A stretch of DNA of 64,000 nt, taken from positions 392,501 to 456,500 of the forward strand of contig CM032798.1 in NCBI GenBank assembly GCA_019155185.1, given 5' to 3'. This document shows positions 29,984-52,003 of the stretch, one piece after another. Position 1 is the first letter of the stretch, and each line of letters opens with the position of its first letter. The DNA comes from Beaufortia kweichowensis. Lineage: Eukaryota; Chordata; Actinopteri; Cypriniformes; Gastromyzontidae. A model generated the notes under the pieces. The model made no database searches, was not told where the DNA came from, and saw nothing but the letters and a program-made list of their open reading frames with translations. The position numbers and the translations under genes are program-made.

Positions 29984-30026
29984 GAAAGAGAGACAGAGAG
30001 ACAGAGAGACAGAGAGACAGAGAGAC

Positions 30027-30073
<47 letters not shown>
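29740..30073. repeat. Compound (GA)n array
   Basis: GA dinucleotides with cagaga, cggaga and gtgaaa interruptions. It is followed 60 bp later by a (GT)n tract at 30135-30198 and a run of ten G at about 30231-30240. Confidence 0.95.
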
Positions 30074-30076
<3 letters not shown>

Positions 30077-30131
30077 TAAATGTCTTTATTTGTAATCTGA
30101 AGCCAGTCAGCAGCTGCTACACTTGTCCAAC

Positions 30132-30175
<44 letters not shown>

Positions 30176-30529
30176 TGTGAGTGTGTGTGTGTGTGTGAGT
30201 GAAGTGTGGGTGCCTGAAGGGATCTAGTCCCGGGGGGGGGGCGGCTTTTGCCAACAAGTGTTCCAGCTGCAGCACTTTTCTAACAAATCTCCCATTCTGA
30301 ATAGTGTTTGACTGGAGGAACAGTTGGAGGCGTCTGTTGAGAGAGATGAACACATTTACTCTCATACTGAACGAGGGAATTGTAGTCTTGACTCACTATA
30401 TTGTGAACATGACTTCAGTTGTTGGTCCAGGTGTGAGTTTAGTGTACGGATGGTTATCTGCTCGTGACTTTATTCAGCGCTGTCAGGACATTCTGTTTAA
30501 CCTTCATGTCCAACAAACAGGAAAACAAA

Positions 30530-30705
30530 AGGTAGATTATGTCCGTGAGGTTTGGCTCCGTGTCTCGTCTCTCGCTGACGGAACAGAGATCCTCCGCTCG
30601 CTCGCTTCCCGCCAAAAAGCGTCCGGCAGGGATGACTAACACACAGATGGGCTCCGGCGTTCGCTCTCACACGCTGGAAAGTCCCTCTCCTCTGACACTT
30701 ACTGA
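30530..30705. promoter_or_regulatory. CpG-rich block with a consensus E2F site
   Basis: Local CpG-rich patch (cgtctctcgctgacgg, ccgctcgctcgc, gctccggcgttcgc) in an AT-rich intron. The word ttcccgccaaaa at 30606-30617 is the reverse complement of the classic E2F sequence TTTTGGCGGGAA. It could be an enhancer or an alternative tead3 promoter. A 62-codon frame (30539-30727) overlaps, but I do not recognise it. Confidence 0.35.
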
Positions 30706-30839
30706 AGTTTCTGAACAAGATGACTGACTGAGAATATAAATTTGACAAGAAACAGATGAGTTCAGTTAAGAGATTATTTACCAAACATTGAATTCACATG
30801 ACATTCATCAATGACATTATAACAGTGTGACTTTTTCAT

Positions 30840-30935
30840 TTCCATTTACTTGGTTTGCAGATGCTTTTATCCAAAGTGACTTACAAATGAGGAAAACAAT
30901 AAAAGCAATCAGACATCAAAAAAGCTAAATGTACA
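30840..30935 (+). repeat. Fish interspersed repeat tail, plus orientation
   Basis: Contains gatgcttttatccaaagtga, cttacaaatgagg and aaagcaatcagacatca, the tail seen also at 12938, 42296 and 47620. Confidence 0.75.
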
Positions 30936-32275
30936 GCAAAACTGATCTCGGTTAACCAAACACAGTAACAAAGTTCAGTTTTTTATAAAATACAGAAAGA
31001 ATATAAAAAAGAAAATTGGATCAGATGTTGACAAAAAAAGATTCTTGAAGATGACTAAATTGCAGTTTGTTGATTGTGATTTTATTCATGATTAATGACA
31101 TGATTTATTCTGATCTCAATGATTGTGTGTATCACTGCATTAACATATATCACATTCACTCACAGCGGAAGAAAGACTTTTAATGATTTCACTTCATGAT
31201 GCAGTATATTTGAATGACATATTTTGAGCATTTGTCTTGTGTGGTAAGTGTTTTATAGAGGCTAGTGAATAAAGTCTTCAGTACATTACTGCTTACATGT
31301 ATGAGTTTAATGGTTAATGTCAGTAGGGTCTCATGAAGTTCTTGTGTGTGACTTTGAGTGACTTTAAACAGTTTTAGGAGGAAAATAAGAAATTGAACAG
31401 AAAATAAAGCTCAATCTTTGCTGTGACCCTTGACCCACTCCTGTGACTAAACATTATGATTTGGGTTAGAAACATTCTGGCAACTGCAATCCACCCAAAA
31501 CTATTAACTAGTATTCCACGTTAGACCCATCGGTAGGAAATGTCTTGAAGTTGATTTTTCTGGATCTTTGTACTAGTACGAACATGATCTTGTAAAGTAG
31601 AGCTGTTCTGGCCGGAGCTCAATACTGAAGCGCCAACAACAGTTCATCTAGTGTTGGAGTTCTGTGAGATAGTGGGCAGAGACGCTCGTGTTCATTCAAT
31701 GAATGTGTGAGCCGTCACTGTGTTATTTACATTCCTGAACCACATGGAAATTCTTCAGCATTATATACTGACTGAGAGCTCTGTTTGCTTCCAGAGAGCG
31801 AGAGAAAGTTAAATCTCCATGTGTCACATCATTTCATTGGGACTTGTAAAGTCCCGGCAGCCTTATGAAATAATGAGCATTTCTGCATATTTTTCTTTAA
31901 TAATCATTGTCGAATGTCACATTGCTGGAGGAAAGAGTTTGTTTGTATTGTGACAGATGTTTTGCAGTTGTGTTTGTCTAAACTTATTCTTCATCTCATT
32001 TGTCTGCATGTTGATGTTCATGAAACGAGTTTTAGATTTCTTCACAATGCCGTCTTGCTTATTCCATTTTTATTTATGAACTTTAAATCATTATTTATAC
32101 GATAATCCGTATCATTGTGTTTATCACAGTATTATATGTGAGAGTTAGTTAACATTACTCCAGCTTTTGTTTGATCAGGATCACGTTCACATCTTCAGAC
32201 GTGCTGATGTTGCGTTTCGTCCAAAACAATCTCAGTGTTTTTTCAGACTCTGAAGTGGATGTCTAAATTGGTCGG

Positions 32276-32399
32276 ATCCCCGAGCCCACCACCTCCCCCT
32301 AACTCCTGCACTCCTCCCCCCTCCTCATCCTCTGCTCTCCTCTCCTTATTTGGGCAGAGTGCTTGAGAGCGCAGGGTGGGGAAAAGGGTAGAGCGAGGG

Positions 32400-32432
<33 letters not shown>

Positions 32433-32480
32433 GCACTTCCTTAATAAGGACATGTCTGGAATTTAAGCCCAGTGCTCCAG
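32276..32480. promoter_or_regulatory. Candidate regulatory block with a CArG box
   Basis: C-rich then G-rich sequence with CCTTATTTGG at 32344-32353, a perfect SRF site CC(A/T)6GG, followed by a short (GA)n and ccttaataagg at 32435. It lies 2.6 kb before the tead3 coding start. SRF and TEAD often act together in muscle genes; whether this element acts on tead3 is inference. Confidence 0.3.
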
Positions 32481-32529
32481 TAGTGCAGCTTCTCTCTCTC
32501 AGTGCACACATTTATCTCTCACTGTCTGC

Positions 32530-32616
32530 CCTAGTGTACACACAACACACACAACACACACGCACACACACTCATCACACACACACACACCTCACACACA
32601 CACACACACACACTCA

Positions 32617-32662
<46 letters not shown>

Positions 32663-32695
32663 ATCACACACACACACACACTCAACACATACTCA

Positions 32696-32739
<44 letters not shown>

Positions 32740-32912
32740 ATCACACACACTCAACACACACACACACACACACACTCATCACACACACTCAACACACACA
32801 CACACACACTTATCACACACACTCATCACACACACACACACACACACATCACACACACACACACACTCATCACACACACTCATCACACACACACACACAC
32901 ACACACATCACA

Positions 32913-32965
<53 letters not shown>

Positions 32966-33031
32966 CACACACACACACACACACACACACACATCACACA
33001 CACACTCATCACACACACACACACACACTCA

Positions 33032-33081
<50 letters not shown>

Positions 33082-33534
33082 ACACACACACACACACATT
33101 CACACACACACACACACACACACTCATCACACACACACACACACACTCATCACACACACACACACACACACACTCATCATACAACACACACACACTCATC
33201 ACACACACACACACACACACACCACACACTCATCACACACAACACACACACTCATCACACACAATCATCACACACACACACACTCATCACACACACACAC
33301 ACTCATCACACACACACACACACATTCACACACTCATCACACACACACACACACACTCATCACACACACACACACACACATCACACACACTCATCACTCA
33401 CACACTCATCACACACACACACATCACACACTCACTCACACACACTCATCACACACACACACACACACACACTCATCACACACACACACTCATCACTCAC
33501 ACACTCATCACACACACACACTCATCACACACAC

Positions 33535-33571
<37 letters not shown>

Positions 33572-33573
33572 AT

Positions 33574-33604
<31 letters not shown>

Positions 33605-33785
33605 ATCACACACACACACACATCTCATCACACACACACACACACTCATCACACACAACACACACACACTCATCACACACAACACACACACACTCATCAC
33701 ACACAACACACACACACTCATCACACACAACACACACACATTCATCACACACAACACACACACATTCATCACACACAACACACAC
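32530..33785. repeat. 1.25-kb compound CA / CTCATCAC array
   Basis: (CA)n blocks of variable length separated by ctcatcac or catcac words. The 3' end (33640-33785) is more regular, with a unit of about 24 bp built from acaacacacac and actcatcac. One frame is open for over 1.5 kb only because of the repeat; it is not a gene. Confidence 0.97.
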
Positions 33786-34229
33786 CAGTTAAGTTCCAGT
33801 TAAAGCAGATGATCATCACGTCACGTCATAATCTAATATATAGTGTGCAGGAAATAATTTTTATTGGTTATATCTGCCGGATAGATTTACTCAAATTCAT
33901 AATTTTCTGAACATTTGTGTTACAGATGTGATGACACACAAATAAATTAAATGTGCTTAATATCATTGAAAAATGATTAAAGGTTCAGTAGAATATTTTT
34001 GTATCTAGATAAATAAAATCTTCAAATCAGATGAAAGTTTATCCCTCAAGTGCTTGTTTTATATTGTGAATTATTTCTATCACAGGGAGTGTTTTTAGCG
34101 TGATGACCTGTTGTGTGTTTTTTGTTGTTTGATGGTTTTATGTCCTGTGACCTTTGTGCTGTTATGGATAGTTTATGTGTTCCTCAGACCCATTTAAAGC
34201 TCCTGGACACGATCAGCCTGAGATGAACC

Positions 34230-34930
34230 ATGTCTAATACATTCACATGCCGGTTCTCTCCTTCACCTCCGCTTAACCTTTCCGAGGTTCTCTAACACTT
34301 ACGTGGAACACGCAGAAGCCGTGACTCTCCGTTGTTGTTTGTCGTCTCGGAGGCGAATGCGATTTGGAAATGTATTGTATGGCTAATGATTGGCCCGCGG
34401 TGCTGAGGTCTGAGTCTGCAATGTCAAAGTAATTAGACTGCTCACATATTCCAAAGCTCTCCACTATGTTGTTTTCCTCATTCTGTGTCTCTGAGCTGCC
34501 AAGTCAAGCGTATTCTTTCAGCGTGCGTGTAACCAGAGCGTTTCAATATCCCCAAAGGAAGGTCGCAATCGGAGCCCGCCGTATTTACCCAAGCTGCGTT
34601 TCTGTCAACATCAGCAGAAAGTGAAATAAAAGATTGAAGTATGTGGGCAAAGCCGTGACTCGCGGGACTCGATCCTCATGAACAATACCACGCCATTAAG
34701 AGGCAGCCTGAAAAACACTTAAGATCTTTTAACCGTTTTCAGACATTTAGACAGCCACATGTAGCCGCTCGCTCGCGACCACAAGCATTTTTGCAGGCCA
34801 GCTCTAATTGTCTAATCCTTTAAAATGGGATTTTATATAATGTCAAAAATTCATTTGTCATTATGAGATGTTAGAGGAGAGGAAACCGTAATAAGAGTCG
34901 TGCCAGTGGAGATGAGAAATAAACACGACG
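34230..34930. promoter_or_regulatory. Candidate conserved non-coding region before tead3 coding exon 1
   Basis: About 700 bp of balanced composition with scattered CpGs and no dinucleotide runs, unlike its surroundings, ending 80 bp before the exon. It has no open frame of note. The call rests on composition only. Confidence 0.3.
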
Positions 34931-35062
34931 ACAAGAGAAGAGCAGAGAGGAGTTCATCTAAATAATGTCTTTAATCTTCACATTCAGTAACGATGATTCT
35001 TTTTTCTTTCAGTATTTGTGTAGCGTTGGGGCGCGTGGCAGGCCCCGGTACGAGCCGGCATC

Positions 35063-44052
<8,990 letters not shown>

Positions 44053-44827
44053 AGACTTCTGTTGCTTTGCACAATCCCTCCGACACGCACGGAGGAATAT
44101 GCCAAATTGTTCAAACATCAGAGGAATATGCCAAAATGTTACAAGAAACCAAATGTTTTGCTTCTGTTTTAATCCTGGTGCGGAATTTGAGCCTTTGAGA
44201 ACGTAAAACGTATAGTATTACTCTGTTTAAAAAAGTTTGTGTATGTTTTTAAATGCCTTAAATACAACATGGGTCACGTTGGTTTTGTTGCGTATAGAAA
44301 TCGTGATATCGTCTTTAAAGCTTTGTTTTGTCTCCACTGAGGGAATGTGAATGTGTTAATGGAATCGAATGTCTTTAATAGTTGAAGACAGCGTGTGGCG
44401 TCTGTAACCGGAGCGTACGGTACGTACAGCGTTTCACAGTGACCTCATCAGGACGTGTCATTGCCTTATTTCACCATGATATTAGAGATGCAGAGAAAAA
44501 AAGGATTTTATTTCTTGCATAAAGAAAATGATGTCAATGACAAATACAGAAACGGTCTCAATTCTGTAGTACAATAACACAATCACCCTGCTCAGATGCC
44601 ATTTTAAATTAAAATCACTATTATTGTTATATAAATGCTGTATGGTATAAATACCTTACCATGTTGTTATTATTATTCATATTATTTATGAGCAAATGTG
44701 ACTAAAATACTGTAGGGTTTTCTTTCTTTATGCAAGAAACATATTTCTTTGCGTTTTAATTTTGTGGTGATTTAAGTATGATTGATGAGAGCTGTACCAG
44801 GGACCAGGTTTACCAGCAGAGGATCTT

Positions 44828-44833
44828 AATAAA
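44828..44833 (+). terminator. Candidate tead3 poly(A) signal
   Basis: AATAAA 775 bp past the stop. Other AATAAA words lie near 45007 and at 46181, so a 3' UTR of up to about 2.1 kb is possible. The region 44053-46740 shows no other gene; an (AT)n run lies at 46412-46430. Confidence 0.4.
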
Positions 44834-46740
44834 GAAGAAGATCTAGATCTTTTCCTTCGAGTAGATGGATACATGGTGAAATAACGTTCGGTTGTGAACA
44901 CTTAAGCTAGCTAATGTTCACATCTGTCGTTCAACAGCAGAAGAGGCGTCATGAACTGTTTGCAGGTACTAAAGGATTGGATGAGTTGAAATAGTGAGTG
45001 CCTTTAAATAAACACTAAGTTGATTGATACTCTGAAGTGCCTTTTGACTACCTCTTGACTTAAAATAGTACGAATAGGTAAAGCGATCGATCTCTTTACA
45101 CTACATCATTGCAAAGTATTTTGCGAGATTCATAAACTAAGAAACTGTTTAAAGGTCAAACTGTTTAAAGGTCAAACTTGACATTGATTATTCAGGCTTA
45201 ATGTGCCTCTAGAAGAAAATGGCTTCACAGTTTCTACTGTACCCGTCGATACGAGATTATATTTTGTTTGATGATGGAGCAATACCTCTGTAGAAATAGT
45301 TTTCTTGTCTTTTTTAAATGGAGGATGATGTTTTCTCTGGTGCTTTAAACCCTAAAGAGAATGTTAGTATTTTCAAATGTGTCTCACTGTGTACCTTACT
45401 TTCATTTTCAAGTAAATGTATTTGTTTTGGGTTAAAGTTCACGTGTAAAAGGGGAAAGTTGTTCATTTCACCCTTCACATTAGCACTCAAATCACACTTC
45501 ATATGATTCATGTTTCATTCTCATTTTCCCCTTCAGATGTAAATCAATGTTCAGTCTTGTTTATGGATTCGTTTTATCATTGGATGCCAATGTAACGTGC
45601 TGAACTATAAAGTTTTATTGAACAAGATTATCTTTTGCTACTACTGAAAATTTCACCTCTAGAGACTTTAAAACCATGATTTTTATTTGATAAATAATTG
45701 GATTAAATCCCTGATCTTTATGAAGCCATATCTATCTTCTCCAGAATTCAGCACTCGTGGTGTTTGCTGATAACAGTCAGTTTATAGTTGTGAAGGTACC
45801 GATCATTCTTGAGTACACCATACCAGCAGAAATATCATGTATATCGGTTCAGCCTTAACCTACATTATCGTATTTGACGACAGTTTCCTCAATTGTATTT
45901 TTGACTCTTTGTTTTTCCTTTTTTATAATTATTGTTATAATTATTAATTTTATGTTTGCTCTTTGACATTCAATTGATGCTGTATGCATACATTGAAAAT
46001 ATGTTGTGTGTTACTTTTGTTATTTTGTGCCATAATCTACGTGGTGTTGGCAAAGCTTTCTCCAGTTTTTTTAACAGTTCATTGTTGCATTGGTTACCAG
46101 TTGTGCATTGCAATTATGTATTGAATATCTTCAATGTTAGGGGTTTGTACAATATAATCACAACAATGTATAGCAATACCAATAAAAATGGCATGGGTCT
46201 CCCTGGACCATATTTCTCAAAACATATTTATAACTTTTGTTGAATTGCAATGTTTTCTTTAACAACCGTGAGATTGACTAAAAACACAATGTTTTGCTAC
46301 CAGTGTCTCGCTGCTGATGTCCATGTGTTATAAAATACTTCAATTCAAGCTCTCTTTGCACTTTAAAGTAACATACATACCGCATAGCTTTTTATATTGG
46401 TGTAATACAGTTATATATATATATATATATAGATTACCTGGATGTACCTGGAAGTTATTGTACTAAATTAAAATATGATTAAATATTAAATTAATTTAAT
46501 CAACCTGAAATCACCATATACAGTGTACATGCGGCCCAGCAGTCGAACAACCCAATCGGGATAGAATATGTTAACAATCGATGAGAAAAGTAACAGGTGT
46601 CTGGTGACACCGCTTTCTGATGACCCATTAGTCAAATAAAAACTTTAATACACATTCAACTGCAAATACACCAAGTAAATTAATATAATAATAATAATAA
46701 TAAATAAATAAAATTATAATAATAAAACATGGACATACCG

Positions 46741-47029
46741 TTTTCCCAGCAGTCCACACTACGCCGCGCTGTGACTGACGTGACAGTGACGTCAGACGTG
46801 TGGTCTGCAGTGTGTCGCTTTTGATTGAAAGCAGAAGTTTGATGATATTCTGCAGCGGAAGTTCGTCGTTATGTTTAAATATACACGACACGCATCGTCA
46901 TCGTCACAGAGAGATTCTTCATCTTGTTTATGATACTGTGAGATTAAAGCGAAACATGAAAGTGTTCATTTAAAGTTTGTGTTGAAGTTCATCCAGGAAG
47001 TGACACTGAACAACTCGATCATATCTGAG
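46741..47029 (+). promoter_or_regulatory. smpd2: Probable smpd2 promoter and non-coding first exon
   Basis: CpG-bearing sequence with a perfect CRE, TGACGTCA (46787-46794), and a half-like TGACGTGA (46776-46783). A non-coding exon probably ends at 47029 (tatctgag|gtaaga). The next exon (48679-48769) has an acceptor ccttacag and contains the start codon. Confidence 0.55.
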
Positions 47030-47037
47030 GTAAGATC

Positions 47038-47105
47038 AACACAATATCACATTCACACAATATCACATTCACACAATATCACATTCACACAATATCACAT
47101 TCACA
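47038..47105. repeat. 16-bp tandem repeat (cacaatatcacattca), 4 copies
   Basis: Perfect copies starting 9 bp after the donor of the smpd2 non-coding exon. Confidence 0.95.
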
Positions 47106-47619
47106 TGTGTCTTTACAGCGGGACTTTAAAGGGTTTTCAAGATGTTTTAAACGACACAAATGTCATCGCATTTAATAACAAAATAATAAAGCAAGTGAAG
47201 TTTATATTATACAGATAGCACGAGTACATTTCTACTTCACTAAAGCTTATTATTCTGATAACAGAGAAGACCAGATGAATTGTGACACTTTGTGTGGTTG
47301 TCAGATGTGTGTAGTTCATGTATTCATCTATACGAATGAGAATTTTATACATCCACAAAGAATCACAATGATATCAAAAACAGTTCTGAAAACAAAACTC
47401 TTAACAAACTTTCTTTGTTATAGTGTTATTTTTAAAGAGCTTATATACTACTGACACATGTGTTATTTTACAGTCGATTAATGTCTCACTGGAATCGAAC
47501 ATGTGTTCGTCTGTTGTTGTGTGTTTGTGTGTTGATGTTTGTGTGTTGATGTTTGTGCTCATGGAACATTCAAGATACTGTAAAAGCAAATCAAATCAAA
47601 CGATCTTAGTAACAAAGTC

Positions 47620-47760
47620 ATTAACATTTTACATTGATGCATTTTGCAGACAGTTTTATCCGAAGCGACTGCATTATACTATACAGTGAGTATGTGCAAT
47701 CCCTGGGCTTGAACCCGTGACCTTGGTGTTATTAGTGCCTTGATCTATCCACTGGAAAGT
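47620..47760 (+). repeat. Fish interspersed repeat, longer copy
   Basis: Contains gcagacagttttatccgaag, cgactgcattatac and then tgggcttgaacccgtgacct. The latter resembles a tRNA-type B-box region (gttcgaacc-like), as expected for a tRNA-derived SINE. Confidence 0.6.
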
Positions 47761-48719
47761 CATAAACATATTAACATCACGCCATTAGCATGAGAATAAA
47801 GGCCACTGCTGTTTACTCTGAGATGGATCTGATTTGGAGGTCAGTGATGTGTTTACAGCAGCTGGGACCTTCTTACACAAACAGATTTAATAACTAATAT
47901 AATCTCAGTGGTGAAAGCTAATGTATTCCTCTGAAACAGGATTTAACAGCAGGACACCAGTGATCTGATCATCTGTAGATGTTTGTCAGGGTCACAGTTG
48001 TCTGTTTTCCATCCACAGGTCTCTGTCAATCAGAAACACACGCAGGGATGATAACTTTAAGGTTTCATTGTAGTGAGACGTTTGGCAATAGTAAATCTGA
48101 ATTCCAGTAATATTTGAGTTGGTGTTGATGCAGATGTGTTGTGTACATGTGGTCTCAGCTACAGAATGCTTACTGATCAATGTCAAAGAGCTCTTAGATC
48201 ACTCCCGCAATATAAGTCTAAGAGATTTTTTTTTTAAATCATTTGTTTGTCATGCAGTCATGCATGTCATGCAGACAGAATGGTTAAGTGTGTGTTATTA
48301 CTTGACATGAATGCTGTTTAGTTTCTGTTGGTTTATTGTGTTATTGTGGTTAATCATTGTTTGTCTTTATGATGTATGAGCTTGTTGTGTTTTATACAGC
48401 AGCTGTGTGCGCTGTGCTGGTCTGTGCTTCAGGTTATTTATAACACTTTATAGTTGAGATTCACTCACAATTCATTTCACTTGAAATGTTTTTTTGCCAT
48501 GCAAAGAGTGTCAGTCAATTTATTCTCTATTTCAGTTTCTTAGCATAGTTCTTTTTGCAACACAAAAATCAGCATGTAATCTCAACAACTCAACAATCTT
48601 GTTTTGTGTAAACTGAGTTTATTTTGAAGTGAAACTGGATTCAGCTCTCTGCTTTTATCTCATTCTCTGTCCTTACAGACCGACTCACACCCATTCTTCA
48701 AGAATCCAGTCTTATCACC

Positions 48720-51380
48720 ATGACGACCTGTGCACCAATCAGAATGCGTGTCTTTTCTCTTAACTGCTGGTGAGACTCTCAAAACAGATTTGGTGTTTTC
48801 GGTTACACTAGTAAACAGAAGCACACCTCACTGTTTACAGTTAATATTCTGCTGCCAAACAATCAACACAATGACTGAAACTGTTGATCTCATAACAGAG
48901 TTGAACAGAGAGAACTTGACCTTTTTATTTCTACCAGCTGTACATGAATACAAGATTATTGATTGATGTAATTGATGTTTTAGGGGGATCAGATACATTA
49001 CAAAACACCGCAAGGAGAGATTTCACATGATCAGAGATCTGCTGTATCATCAGCAGTATGATGTGGCTTTACTGCAGGAGGTAAAACACAAACACTAAAA
49101 CACTTTTTGAAATGTGCAAGACACAAGGTTAATATATATATTTTTCTGAGTACAGTAAGTACTTATCTTCAGCGATTTTAAAGTAAACAATCATGATTTA
49201 ATCATTTCATGTCTATAACATCATGATATATGGTGACGTACAGTAAATATACAGTGTTGTTCTATAATCATAATTCTAGCGTAAATCTCAGTTATATTGG
49301 ATTGAATGTTTGATCTACATGTATGATAACATGTTTATGTTTGATCTACATGTATGATAACATGTTTATGTTTGATCTACATGTATGATAACATGTTTAT
49401 GTTTGATCTACATGTATGATAACATGTTTTTCTGTGTGCGCATGGTTACAGGTTTGGTGTGAGACGGATTTTCTCTTTTTAAAGAAGAAGCTTGCCAATG
49501 TTTATCCTCATTCACATTATTTTAAAAGGTGAGATGACATGTGATCAGCTTTTAAAGGTAATGCATTGCGTTTATCTTCAGAGATATATAGATTTAGTGT
49601 CGTCTTGTTCTCAGTGGCTTTATAGGCAGTGGACTGGCTGTCTTCTCCAGACACAGGATTCAAGATGCTTTTCTCTACACATATTCAATAAATGGATATC
49701 CTTACATGGTGGGTGTGATTTTATTTCTAATAAATGAACAGACAATTCTTTCAAAACTCCACAGCTTTCTCTAAATCAGACTATAAAGATGAAAGTTTAG
49801 TGAAATTTAGGCAAATGAGATGAAAAACACCATCACACAACTGATTTCAGTACAGTGACACTTTATGACGAAGAGTCTGTTAGACCTCACAAAAGGATAA
49901 TAATTAAACAATAAATATGAAAAGGATTTTAATAATGAACATGAATTAAAAACAAGCAGATGCTGTCAGATGCTTTTAAAGAGTTTTTCCTGGATCAGGT
50001 TCATCATGGCGACTGGTTTGGTGGCAAAGGCGTCGGGAAGATCCTGCTGAGCATCTCTGGACTGACTGTTCACGTGTTTGTCACTCATGTAAGTTCATGC
50101 ATGTCATGTGTGTGTGTGTGTGTGTTTGTGTTGCAGTGATAAATGTGTGTTTTATCTCATGCAGCTGCATGCAGAATACTGCCGTGAGAGAGACTCGTAT
50201 CTCCCGCACAGAGTGGTTCAATCCTGGGAACTCCAGCAGTTCATACGGTAACAAAATCATTTCAATACATCATGTGTTTACTGTCATTGGTGTTTGTTAA
50301 AATCTTTGTGTTCTGTTGAAGGCACACTAGTGTCGGAGCAGATGTGGTGATTTTGGCTGGAGATCTGAACATGCATCCGGATGATCTTGGTATCAGACTG
50401 TTACAGAGCCACACAGGACTGCTGGACTGCTTCACAGAGACGGATCACTTTGATGTTTGTATTAAAGCCTGATATGAGCCGTAATGATGACAGGAAGTCA
50501 CTGTATGACCCGTAATTACATGTCATGTTTAATGTCAGGGATGCGAGGGGGGGAACACGCATGTAAGTGAAAACCCGTTCACAAACTCTGATGAACTTGA
50601 TGCGTTTGGTGGAGGAGTCCGGATAGACTACATCCTGTTCAAGGTAATTGTAGATTCATATCACACTATATAGAGATTTTCTAGTTCCTGCTGTAGAAAT
50701 GAGAATGTATTAGGGTTATTTTCTGTGATATCTGCTTTATATTTTTTGTCAGGGATCGAGTCAGGTGAATGTACGCTGTGAGTCTTTGAGCACTACTAAG
50801 GGTCCCGTGGCAGGACAGCCGTTCTCTTACTCTGATCATGAGGCTCTCACCGCTGAACTCCTGCTTACACCCCATAAAAACAACCCTGAATGCTCAGAGA
50901 GAGAGTTTAGCTGTTCTCCAGGTATTTCATATCTTCAAATGGTTGTTTTTGGATCAAAGTGGTCAAGGTGTTTAAAAGAGTTCTTTGTTATGTGTCTTTC
51001 TGTCAGATAAGCTTCCTCAGCTGGTGAACACAGTAAATGAAGCTCGTACTGAAGTGAAGGTGGGTCTTCACTGTGCCGAGCGCATGCGGCACACAGCGAC
51101 CCGTACGGGCGTCATGGGCCTCGTTCTGTTACTTCTTGAGCTGGCCATCGCTGCCATTCCTTTATTTGCTCTAGGAGACGAGCAACCCTTTCCTAAAGCC
51201 TCGTTCTACCTGCTGGGAGCGCTGTGTTTTTCCATTCTGCTCTTCACATCGCTGCTCTACATCTTCTACAGCATGCAGATTAAATCACTGCAGGGTGCTG
51301 AAGATCAGATGAGACTGATGTTAGGAAGCTTTCAGGAAAGACTGAAGAGCGGTTTCCATGATGCGCTTCATTTGGAATGA
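48720..51380 (+). CDS. smpd2: Sphingomyelin phosphodiesterase 2, neutral sphingomyelinase 1 (423 aa)
   Basis: Mg-dependent membrane enzyme that splits sphingomyelin or lyso-PAF-type lipids to ceramide and phosphocholine. Coding exons: 48720-48769, 48984-49080, 49452-49528, 49615-49708, 49999-50088, 50165-50247, 50322-50454, 50539-50643, 50753-50921, 51007-51380; all phases close and the length equals human SMPD2. The DNase I-like fold shows FSLNCWGI, metal-binding Glu49 in ALLQEVW, HHGDWF, THLHAEY, AGDLNMHPDDLG (Asp178, Asn180), GVRIDY and catalytic His272 in YSDHEAL. Two C-terminal membrane spans follow (MGLVLLLLELAIAAIPLFAL and YLLGALCFSILLFTSLLYIF). The donor of exon 7 (gtttgt) is weak. 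Confidence 0.96.
49307..49430. repeat. 31-bp tandem repeat, 4 copies, smpd2 intron 2
   Basis: Unit starts tgtttgatctacatgtatga and ends taacatgttta. The four copies are identical but for the last base. There are no spacers, so it is a minisatellite and not a CRISPR array. Confidence 0.97.
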
Positions 51381-51997
51381 GGAACTCGACTCGACTGGAG
51401 GAAAAGTGAAAGTTTTCCACAGTATTTGTGAAAGAGACTCTGGGCCAGTGTCTGATGATGTCTTAACTGAAGGGTCTTTTTTTTTAATTGTTTAGTGTTT
51501 TCACATTCTGTTTGAAGGCTTCTGGGTTGACTTATTACTGTACAAAAATACATTGAACATGAATGATAAACAGATATCTTTTATCTTCCAAAGGGAACCT
51601 GGACAATATGAGAAAATATCGAGAATGGACCAGTATGAATAACAGCTATGAATGTCAGAATGTTGTTCGTTTATTCAGTATTGTTATTTTAATCAGCAGA
51701 GACCCGTTTGTATTTCATTCATTCACTCACTGTACTGTATGTGTTTTAATTGTGGTAATGTTCAGTTCAAGTCCATATACAGGTCTTTTTTTACACACCG
51801 GAAACAACTTCACATCATATCTGAAATATTTTGGACAGTAAATGTGAGGACGATATTACAGTGTAACTGTAGGTGGTGCTATAATTCTCCATACAGTATC
51901 TCCATACTGTAACTGTACACATAAAGATAGTTTTTGTAAATGACAATCTCATTGATCTCTGATTGATCTCTGTGATAACTGTATCTTTTCTAAAAGT

Positions 51998-52003
51998 AAT
52001 AAA
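51998..52003 (+). terminator. Candidate smpd2 poly(A) signal
   Basis: AATAAA 618 bp past the TGA stop. Confidence 0.5.

Noticed and set aside
30304..30727. Two overlapping frames (111 and 62 codons) in a CpG-rich block
   Set aside because: Neither gives a known protein. Composition fits a regulatory CpG block; kept only as a candidate element.
32363..33910. Very long open frame (515 codons) of His/Thr repeats
   Set aside because: It is a (CA)n/(ATCAC)n array read in frame. Its composition is fully explained by the repeat and no domain is present.
46628..46891. Minus-strand frame over the smpd2 promoter, as a possible divergent gene
   Set aside because: No homology and no splice support. 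The CpG patch is better explained as the smpd2 promoter, though a divergent transcript is not excluded.
49307..49430. Four 31-bp direct repeats that could suggest a CRISPR array
   Set aside because: The repeats are contiguous with no spacers and lie in a vertebrate intron; they are a minisatellite.
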